64,000 nt of DNA from Atrina japonica. Taxonomy: Eukaryota > Mollusca > Bivalvia > Pterioida > Pinnidae. Positions 55,830-64,000 of this stretch are shown here, in pieces. A program made the position numbers and the translations under genes. The stretch spans positions 270,501 through 334,500 of the forward strand of contig BROG01000645.1 of NCBI GenBank assembly GCA_030159075.1, read 5' to 3'. The notes under the pieces were generated by a model that was not told the DNA's origin, did not search any database, and was given only the letters and a program-made list of their open reading frames with translations. Every line of letters starts with the position of its first letter. Position 1 is the stretch's first letter.

Positions 55830-56105
55830 TATTAATCAAAACAGAGAAACTTAATTTGAGGCATTTGTTTGAAAATAATTGATTCTTTATTCTGAAATTC
55901 TAAATTGGGAATTTTTGCAAATTTTGGTGAAAAATACAAGCCTTTTTTGCATTGGAAGTGGGTACTACACGGTATATAACCAGACCCAAAATCAAAGTAG
56001 GAAAACTTCTGATTGTAAAAACTGTGTTCTGTTCTCCATTGTTAAAAACTGGACACAACCATTTAACTGAAGAATTGTTAAGTGTGGTGTGAAACACTTT
56101 CAAAT
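55830..56105. repeat. repeat H copy followed by SINE-1 3' fragment
   Basis: gagaaacttaatttgaggca and aaattgggaatttttgcaaa belong to repeat H. From about 56030, ctccattgttaaaaactgga, cacaaccatttaactgaaga and attgttaagtgtggtgtgaa are a diverged SINE-1 3' end (plus). Confidence 0.5.
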
Positions 56106-56171
56106 TTAAAAACAAAATTCAAAATTTGTCAAATACATGTTCTGACATGCTGAATTCTAAGTGCTCTGTAG

Positions 56172-56348
56172 ATACAGCATAACCTGATCAAGCGACCACC
56201 TGTGTATAAAGACCACCTGGTTGCAAAAGCCACTATTGCTGTCCACAGTAGTACCATTTGTGTACACATCAACCTCTGTATAAAGACCACCTCCCTATGA
56301 AGACCACCTCCCTATGAAGACCAGTATTCTTGTATCTGTAATGTATAC
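56172..56348 (+). mobile_element. MITE-4 copy (GACCACCTGTGTATAAAG)
   Basis: ctgatcaagcgaccacctgt, gtataaagaccacctggttg, tgtacacatcaacctctgta and two tandem cctccctatgaagaccac words are present. It is homologous to 60849-61024; its ends are decayed. Confidence 0.6.
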
Positions 56349-57054
56349 ATCTTGTGAGTACAGACAGCACACTTGTTATAACACAGCCTTGCTGTACATT
56401 TAGATCTCAGACTGCTTGCATATTGATCTTCAACTTTGATGGATTTTGACTCGCAATTATTATGATTTACGTTGGCATGAATAAGAAGTATTCATGACCT
56501 TCAATCAATAATGCTGGATTTGTACATTTGTGAGCCGGCTTAGGCCAAAGACAATAAATTATTTGGTTTTATGTCAAATGACCTAGCTACATGTACATGT
56601 ACCATATTGGCATCAGTCCACATTCTGTAGTTGTTCAGTATTCTTTATTCTAAAAATTCCAAATTGGGAATTTTTACACAGTATTTTGGAAATACAATGT
56701 ACTACATGTATGTATTGTACAAGTCAATTTCGAATTGGGAATGGATCCTTTAACTGGATACCCAAAACACCAAGGAGAATCCTTGAAATTATATTTGTCC
56801 TGTGCAGATCAGGTGGTGTTTCATGCACATATGATAGTTTAGGGTGTCTCCCCCAAAAGCATACTTTTTTGTGTACATACATTTGTATATTTGAACAATA
56901 TGCATTTGAATTGTATCCCTTAATAAAAAAAAGTTAGCTTATAGAAAAAAAAAGTTCTTTTTCCACAAAAACAATGTTATCGATTCAATTGGTTCTGTAC
57001 ATGTTAATAACAGTATGATTGAGGTATTATGGTATACATGTACATGTACCATTG

Positions 57055-57150
57055 TCTGTCCTTTTGATTTGTCTGTCTATCCATCTGTCTGTCTGTCTGT
57101 CTATCCATCTGTTTGTCTGTCTGTCTATCCATCTGTCTGTCTGTCTGTGC
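57055..57150. repeat. (CTGT)n microsatellite with TATCCATC interruptions
   Basis: ctgtctgtctgtctatccat is repeated with variation. The Asp/Arg/Gln-rich minus frame is spurious. Confidence 0.95.
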
Positions 57151-57814
57151 ATGTCTCATACTTTTGGCAATAGGTGTAAGGGTGGGGCTTAGGGCAGGAA
57201 GGGGAACTTGTAAAAAAAGCAAGATGGAGCAAAAATGGTAGCAGGGTGGGGCAAAATTGGGGGGGCAGGGCAGACAACAAATTGGGGCAAGGTGGAACAC
57301 CCTGCTAAAAGCCTCTACATTTATACATGTAGGTTGAACACTGTTTAATAATGCAATGCAAATGCATGTATAAAAACAACAAAACCCAAAGCCTTCATGA
57401 ATACAAATCTAAATAAATGTGTTGACTTCCTGGACATTGTCAATTTCAGACATCATCAGTTTCAGATGTAATGTTTGCAGATGACCTCTGCATCTTTGTA
57501 TAGACGGAGATCTAAAATGAACCAAGAGCACTGGAGCATTAGTTTCTGACATTTAGACATATTGATTCTGTCTGATGAGTAATTCCATTGAACTACTTAA
57601 TAAGAGTGAGGAGAATTGATGTCATTTTTTCTGTAAAGGCATTTTTATCACCTGGCTTGTTAACTTTCATTCACCTTTTTGCAGTTTTTTGAAACATTAT
57701 CCATCCTATGATTTGTTCTTGTAGTCAGATTGTATTGACTAATCCTATTTATTTTAAAAAGATATTTTAATGTATTCTATGTGAAAAAAAAAAATGGTTA
57801 TATTTATGTTCCAA

Positions 57815-57972
57815 TGGACCATACTGTAAATCAATTACTTACATGTATGTAGACCAGTCCAAATGTGTCTTTTGGGGTAAATGAGTTAACTCATCAACCC
57901 CTGAAAAACAATGGACTCTTCTGTAAATCAATGACTGAGACCAGTTCAAATGTGTCTTTAGGGGTGAATGAG
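57815..57972. repeat. two MITE-2 copies in direct order
   Basis: The first unit is aatggaccatactgtaaatc ... agaccagtccaaatgtgtct and the second is caacccctgaaaaacaatgg ... cttctgtaaatcaatgactg ... ttcaaatgtgtctttagggg. The second unit is the best-preserved copy in the window. Confidence 0.65.
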
Positions 57973-58774
57973 GTAAAATGGGAAATCTGTGTAATGCATA
58001 GAGGGCTTATCATTTCGACACACTTGCCCTGACCTAAGACCAGAGATTTCATCTCAGAATTATTTGTTATTCAATGTCATCTAAAAGTAGTATCATTTTT
58101 ATTAAATTTTTTTTTTGGTTTTGTTTAAACGATGCAGACTTACAAAAATTGTAGTACCCCAAACAGAATTTTGTCACCCCGCACCCACCTTTCCAAAAAA
58201 GAAAAGATCTAGTTTTTATGATGGCCAAAAAAATATACATTTGTACATGTACATCAGAAAAGATGAAATGTTTTCTTGTAAAGGTTATTTTTGATCAGAA
58301 ATTGATAAAATTCTCTGGTTGCTATTGGTTTCAGGGTCGCAGTATAACGTTATATACATGAGTGAGTAAAATGTGATGACTCACGTGCAGTAGAACTATG
58401 AGTGGGAGAGAAAGAGAGATTGAGCGAAAATCTTTTATGCATCAGACGATCTATTGATTGGTCTTCCACTATACTTAATTGATCAGATGATAATTAATTC
58501 CAATCATTTGTGTAGTACCTGTCTTTTTAACACATTTGCACTTATTGCAATTTGATACAGATTCACCTGTGACGTTGACTTACTTTTTGCTCACGTACAT
58601 GAATCATGACACACCTGGATGTGTTATATTAATCATATACCTGTACATGTAAATTCATGTACATTGCACATGTAAAACATGCATCTAACCATCTTGACTG
58701 ATATTCATTTTACAGCAATTAACAAAACGAGTTTTGCAACTTCTAATCTATTTTAAAATTTACATTTATGACTC

Positions 58775-58952
58775 ATCAGCTCCTGAACTAATCACATTTA
58801 GACTAAATTCAAATTATTATTTTGTTTGGTCCACTTTTATATTTCAGGAGTGATGTTGCATGTAAAATTATTTTAAAATTTGGATTCTAAATAATACACT
58901 GAAATCTGACACTGGACTATATCCTGCTTTGAAATGGACGAGTTCAAATATG
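58775..58952. mobile_element. MITE-3 copy, partial
   Basis: catcagctcctgaactaatc, acatttagactaaattcaaa, gaaatctgacactggactat, ctttgaaatggacgagttca. Confidence 0.5.
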
Positions 58953-59364
58953 GCAACATTTTAGAGTCATTGAGTAACAGTGTCTGTTATGGGGTGCTTT
59001 ACTGTGGGAGTAAACTATTGTTCTGGGAGAAAACCCACACATCAGAGCTAGCGACTGGTGTGCTGTCTTACATACATGTACATGTACCTCCCTGTCCAAA
59101 CCCAGGTCAAATTGACGAGAAGCAGGTACATGTACACTAACCATTGCGATACTCTGACACCAGATGCCTACCTACATCATGTATAAATATCTCTGTAAAA
59201 ATCCACCAACAATTTTATCTTGTTTCCATGTACATAATCATGACTTAACACACACATACATTTAAGATAGCACATCTAAAACATACATTCCTGTAATTAT
59301 TACTTCACTTGTGTAGAAACATGTACCCATTAACTGCAGTTAGTGGGGATGCCATGGCCTATTA

Positions 59365-59455
59365 ACTCATACACCCCTAAAAACACATCTGGATTGGTCT
59401 GTGTCATTGATTTTCAGTTGAGTTCATTATTTTCAGAGGTAAAGTAGATGGGTTT
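59365..59455. repeat. MITE-2 copy
   Basis: acacccctaaaaacacatct, ggattggtctgtgtcattga, gttgagttcattattttcag. Confidence 0.6.
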
Positions 59456-59566
59456 AAGCTTGATTGTGTGTCATGCTTGAATTTATTTTCCAGCCCACCC
59501 TCATATTTTCTTTACCTTACCACACTTAAATTTCCCCCAGCAACCTTTAAGAATTTGAGTCAACCT

Positions 59567-59645
59567 GGCTCTGTTGGTAGTGCGCTAGATTCTTGATCTT
59601 GAGGTCATGAGTTCGAATCCAGCTGGTGGCAGGTTGTACGTGCAT
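59567..59645 (+). mobile_element. SINE-2 head only
   Basis: gagtcaacctggctctgttg, gtagtgcgctagattcttga, ttgaggtcatgagttcgaat and ccagctggtggcaggttgta keep the A- and B-boxes. The body is replaced by MITE-3-like sequence at 59655-59740 (cacccctgaattatgacagt, ggtgagtctaaatgtgactt). Confidence 0.75.
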
Positions 59646-59885
59646 GTTGGACTTATTCACCCCTGAATTATGACAGTAGACCATACTATTTACATGTATG
59701 GTTCTTGGTGAGTCTAAATGTGACTTTAAGGGTTGATCAGTTGAACACACACATGCACACACGCATGCACACACGCACGCACATACACACACACACACAC
59801 TATATATAACCGACCAGGGCATAGTGAGTTTGTACATTTAGATGTCTTGTTATATCTGTACATTGTATATGTATTAGTGTTTTCT

Positions 59886-60128
<243 letters not shown>

Positions 60129-60139
60129 TATACTGTACA

Positions 60140-60415
60140 TGTAGGTCTACCAAGATAAATTTGCAAATGTTTACAAACACAACAATTCTACGTTAACTTA
60201 GATCCAAATCATAACGGGCTGCAAGGGTGGCCCGCAATTTGTAAACACAGAAATATTAGAGCTTCTGTAATACACACATGTACATGTAGCCTATATTTGT
60301 ATATGGAGTCTGTGCAAAGCAATAAGTTTTATCTGTAGAACAACTTACGGGGGAAAAAGATTGTATTGTTTTGGTTTTTGACAGAACCTGGATGTGTTGC
60401 TTTACCCAGGTTATA
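60140..60415. repeat. dispersed repeat D copy
   Basis: aggtctaccaagataaattt, aaatcataacgggctgcaag, ggagtctgtgcaaagcaata, gattgtattgttttggtttt and cctggatgtgttgctttacc. This is the longest copy along with 33805-34030. Confidence 0.65.
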
Positions 60416-60458
60416 GATCTCTCTTATAGAAACATATTTACGAAAGGTCAGCTGCAAA

Positions 60459-60462
60459 TATA

Positions 60463-60517
<55 letters not shown>
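60459..60517. repeat. (AT)n microsatellite
   Basis: A nearly perfect AT run. Confidence 0.97.
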
Positions 60518-60520
<3 letters not shown>

Positions 60521-60848
60521 AATCCAAGTATAATATTAGATGAAGGCCATCAGAGTTATTTCCCTTGGAAAACTTTATTCATTAGCATACATTGTACATG
60601 TAAATGTAGAATACATTGTACATCCGATAATACTTGCATCACGCTTTGAACCATGGTGAAGCCTCTCACTTCTCTCACTTCAGATTTCGAGCTTAGCTAG
60701 AATTTAAAGCTGATTCTGTGAGAATGTTTTCCAGTTCACATGTTTAGTAAAACCTCTTAATACATGTAATGCCCTGCATTTCATTTGCCACCTCACTTTT
60801 AGTTTATGCCAAAATATTTGAAAGTCCACTTTTTCAATTTTCCCTATA

Positions 60849-61024
60849 CATTAAAACTTGCTTTAGCGACCACCTGTGTATAAAGTCCACTCGTTCGCAA
60901 AGACCATTTTCCTGTCCTAATATTACCATTTGTGTACAAATCAACCTCTATATAGAGATCACCTCCCTATAAAGACCGGTTTTTTCTGTGTCCCTAAGCA
61001 GGTCGTGATATACAAGTTTCACTG
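60849..61024 (+). mobile_element. MITE-4, complete, TA duplication
   Basis: TA (60847-60848) is followed by cattaaaacttgctttagcg. The right end, gatatacaagtttcactg, is followed by TA (61025-61026). The ends are imperfect inverted repeats of the ACAGTGAAACTTG type. The interior is gaccacctgtgtataaagtc, ccatttgtgtacaaatcaac, cctccctataaagacc. The length is 176 bp. TA duplication and CA(G)T ends suggest a Tc1/mariner-type source. Confidence 0.7.
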
Positions 61025-61626
61025 TAATTTCATTTAAGGCTTCCTTCACCAAATCCTTTTATAATGCAAAATTTGGGCTAAACAAATGGTGGCTGTATAA
61101 CAAAGTTATACTGTCTGTCAGGTTTTTTTTTTTTTATATAGTTTCTACAGGGCCGAATTTTGGCATTATTTCTAATGCAAAATACATTTTGTTTTTCCTA
61201 ATTTGAAGAAGCAGATTCCCAATGTGGTGTACAGATTCTTACCATAATGAAAAATTGATATACATGTTTATTTATATATATTTCTGGGGGAAATTCATCG
61301 AACAAAGAGATTCCTATGAGTGTGGATTGACATGGGTGATGTCTATTTTTCCCAATTCTACGCAAATTCACATTCAAGTTACCAGTTGTGTTGCCAATGA
61401 CGATTCCCCAAAACTGGTAGAAAAAGGCCTGATCACTGTATAGTACTTGCACGAGGGCCGTGGTCTCTTCGTGGGTACATGTACATGTACATTTGTCAAA
61501 TTTGCACATCACCATTTTCAGAAAAGTGTAACATGGCTTGAAGTACAAAATGTTCTAGTTTATATCAGACATCAATGGGTGCAGTCAGTTCTGGATAAAG
61601 TGCCACCATTTGTTATTTAGAAATTA

Positions 61627-62021
61627 GGCCATTCCAAATTTTTTCTCTGTTTAGATTTCGAGATCGTTTTGGTTTTGAGATCATTAAACAAAAAAAAAAA
61701 AAAACAACCTACAAACATCCAAGGAAAAATATGGAATATAGCTCTAAAATGAACAGGTAAACGTGAACGTTTGTTTTTATCATTGTAAAAATAAAAATTT
61801 CATAGGTTATTTATAAGTATGTGCCAAAGATATGGTTTTTATAAGTAATTTTGTTTTCCTTTGTTAACATACTCTGTATGAGGAAATACTTAAATGTCCA
61901 TAATATTGCATTTGTACTTATAATGTCATTTTCTGTCATTTTGTGTGGTTTTTTTCCCGATAGAAAGATAGGTTTTTTACTTTATGGTGGACACTAAACA
62001 TGAAAAAAACTTGGAATGGCC
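61627..62021. mobile_element. 395-bp PIF/Harbinger-type MITE, TTA duplication
   Basis: The ends are GGCCATTCCAAATTTTTTCT and (reversed) GGCCATTCCAAGTTTTTTTC, flanked by TTA at 61624-61626 and 62022-62024. A 3-bp TWA duplication with GG-start inverted repeats is the Harbinger signature. The interior is AT-rich and non-coding. Confidence 0.75.
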
Positions 62022-62490
62022 TTATGGCAGTGAATTGACTTCCTGCATCGTGGGTAAAGTAGGATTAGTTTTCCTGGTATTATAGATATATCTCAAATGA
62101 ACAGAAAACAGGACAACAGGTCATATAAAGTACATGTAATTATCTTGTTTACTTAGTTCTTCAATTAACTGGTCTGACTATACAGCTGCCTGGTGTACAC
62201 CCAGGGATTTTCCATCCTATCACACAGGGCCAAAATAAGGCCTCATTTCCAATGCAAAAACAATGCTGAAACCTGAAGAACTTTATCAGCTCCTTACATT
62301 TTTTTTTCTCAACTCAAACTTAGGTATAATTCTACATGTACATGTAGTAATTTGACTCATGAGAATATGAAAACACAATAATAGATAACTGACTAAAACT
62401 ACCAATAAACAACAGTAAACAAACAAACAAACAAACTGATTTGGTAAATATACATTTTGTGTACATGCCAAAAATGGTAATTCTTTGCAC

Positions 62491-62602
62491 CAGTTTGGGG
62501 CTAGTTAATTTGTCATAGGACTAGCAAAATTTGTTTCCAACTAGTACAGTTTGGGGCTAGTTAATTTTTCATAGGACTAGCAAAATTTGTTTCTAACTAG
62601 TA
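62491..62602. repeat. 56-bp tandem duplication
   Basis: cagtttggggctagttaatt occurs at 62491 and 62547, followed in both by tcataggactagcaaaattt and gtttc(c/t)aactagta. The unit contains inverted ctagt/actag words. Confidence 0.8.
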
Positions 62603-62762
62603 CAGCTGACTAAAGTGACATGGAAATGCTAAACTTGACCCCTGATGTACATTGTACAGTACGATGTATAATAATTTGAACAAATTGTACATGTAACATC
62701 ATTCCATGTGCAGTGTTGATAGTTATTTTTGTTTTAATTTTTTTCTTCTTGTATCATTCCAG

Positions 62763-62847
62763 GTATTGCAGCACAGGAATGTGATACGAATAAAATGACA
62801 GAATGTTCCAAATTTATGGAAAGCACTGACACCAGTATGCGTTGTGA
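62763..62847 (+). CDS. secreted-protein gene, exon 2
   Basis: The acceptor tgtatcattccag ends at 62762. The 85-bp exon ends at the donor TGTGA/gtaagt (62848). Joined to exon 1 the frame is continuous: the first codon is completed as Gly, then IAAQECDTNKMTEC and SKFMESTDTSMRC, ending two bases into an Asp or Glu codon. Residues just before QEC are small and suit signal-peptide cleavage. The start of the mature protein has three Cys with spacing C-x7-C-x12-C, as in small disulfide-rich secreted domains. The family cannot be named from this much. Both splice sites are strong and phase-compatible, the main evidence for the gene. Remaining exons lie beyond 64000. Confidence 0.7.
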
Positions 62848-63032
62848 GTAAGTATCACAGTCAAGATGAATTTTGGCAGGGTTATTTATACAGGTAAAAG
62901 TTACATCCAATTACCTAAAGGTGTCATCAGATTAAAGGCCATTGATCCAAAGGTGTGATTACTTTTATGGGCATTGATCTATTGGTGTAATGAATGGCTA
63001 TTTATCTACATTGATTTATCCAGCCATTTATC

Positions 63033-63276
63033 GGGGCCTCTGTGGCCGAGTGGTTTGAGCATTGCGCTGTAAATTACACGGCCTCTCACCTCTGGTTCGA
63101 ATCCCGCTACAGTCATTTCGAATTAAGTGGGAAAGTTTGCCAGTTTTCTTGAGGAAGGTCGGTGGTCTTTTCCCGGGTAACCGGGGTTTCTCCTCCACCA
63201 ATAAAAACTGGATGCCATCATATGACTGAAAAATTGTAGAGTATGGCGTAAAAAAAAAAAAAAAAAAAAAATCAAA
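63033..63276 (+). mobile_element. SINE-1, full length, target-site duplication
   Basis: ggggcctctgtggccgagtg, ctctggttcgaatcccgcta, gtgggaaagtttgccagttt, cccgggtaaccggggtttct, aaaaactggatgccatcata and gagtatggcgt are followed by a poly(A) of about 22. The duplication atccagccatt(t/c)atc flanks it at 63018-63032 and 63276-63290. It is a young copy in the second intron. Confidence 0.93.
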
Positions 63277-63733
63277 TCCAGCCATTCATCCATAGGTGTT
63301 ATTTAAAGCCATCTACCTGTATCATCAGGTGTACAAATGTACTGAGATGTTCTGATGATCAGAAATTGATTGCTTTGGCACTGAGATGTACATTTCTGTA
63401 TTCAGTTATTGCTTTAAAATTCCAAATTCCTAACATTCTTTTTACAACTTTTGGTCCGTTCCAAATCCCAGAATTTGTTAATCTTAAAACCAGATACATT
63501 TACATATACATGTACATTGTAAGTGAATGGTAATACCAATGTGGTTGTAATATCTGCAAAAAATGAAAATGAAAATTTCCCGGACAAAGAGAAATCTGAG
63601 AGAAATCTGAGAAGGTCATTATTCCCCTAACGGTAAAACCGGTGGCAGGGCTCTACATCACTTAAAAATTCACTCTTCATTTGGCCAGTAAACCAGACAT
63701 TTTACTAGCCAGCCAGGAACTTTAATTCGCCAA

Positions 63734-63741
63734 TATATATA

Positions 63742-63780
<39 letters not shown>
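63734..63780. repeat. (AT)n microsatellite
   Basis: An AT run with one early interruption. Confidence 0.95.
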
Positions 63781-63782
<2 letters not shown>

Positions 63783-63841
63783 AAATGAAATAAAACACAT
63801 TAATTTTTAAGTTGACATGACTTTTTGTTGTTGCAATCCAT

Positions 63842-63873
63842 TTAAATATTATAGACATAATACCAAAGTTATA
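63842..63873 (-). mobile_element. retrozyme end fragment
   Basis: aaatattatagacataatac followed by caaagttata equals the restart segment of the retrozyme units (30395-30425, 8185-8210) and stops just before the hammerhead. Confidence 0.5.
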
Positions 63874-64000
63874 GGGTATTAACTGTTGACTCTTTGTGCT
63901 CTTTTTAACTCCTGTCTCTGGTTGTTGCTACATTGTATATATGTACTACATTTACATGTAGTTTCAGAGTCATATTTGTAAACATCAAAACATTTAAGCA

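Noticed and set aside
57560..57590. Hammerhead-like word tctgtctgatgagtaattcc
   Set aside because: CTGATGAG is present but no stem II partner or GAAA core follows at the right distance.

Overview
The window reads as nuclear DNA from a marine mollusc, most likely a bivalve. It is AT-rich and gene-poor, with long introns, GT-AG splice sites and dense microsatellites. It also carries several short dispersed repeats that I associate from memory with oyster, mussel and scallop genomes: tRNA-derived SINEs, the CCTGATCCCA-type repeat, the GACCACCTGTGTATAAAG miniature transposon, and the TGACCTTGACCTTTGACC repeat. The species is an inference; no search was run.

Only two protein-coding genes are well supported. 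An intronless rhodopsin-class GPCR lies at 11001-12110 (+). A secreted-protein gene starts at 39071: exon 1 (39071-39125) encodes a signal peptide and joins in phase to exon 2 (62763-62847) across a first intron of 23,637 bp. That gene continues past the right edge. Three more putative exon fragments (3-146, 2802-2865, 12900-13082 on the minus strand) are weak.

Layout. 0-8 kb: MITE-1 copies, a 42-bp minisatellite and old dispersed repeats. 8.2-8.6 kb: a retrozyme-like element with a minus-strand hammerhead ribozyme. 11-12 kb: the GPCR. 13-15.6 kb: diverged tandem repeats. 16.1-16.7 kb: two inverted retrozyme-body relics around a second, different hammerhead motif on the plus strand. 17-30 kb: SINEs, MITEs, hairpins and a 22-bp double-palindrome satellite. 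30.0-30.8 kb: a tandem array of about 2.1 retrozyme units of 357-358 bp. 31.2-33.0 kb: a decayed Polinton/Maverick- or adintovirus-like relic on the minus strand, with a broken retroviral-type integrase, an intact 259-aa ORF and a short adenovirus-pX-like fragment. 34-39 kb: SINEs, MITEs, a 57-bp minisatellite and the promoter region of the secreted gene. 39-62.8 kb: its first intron, filled with minisatellites, SINEs and MITEs and noticeably rich in the word ACATGTA.

The genes do not form a pathway. The most notable biology is the set of hammerhead-bearing elements. The best copy has the conserved core, stem I of 6 bp, stem III of 3 bp with a tetraloop, and tandem monomers of retrozyme size, which together predict small circular RNAs.
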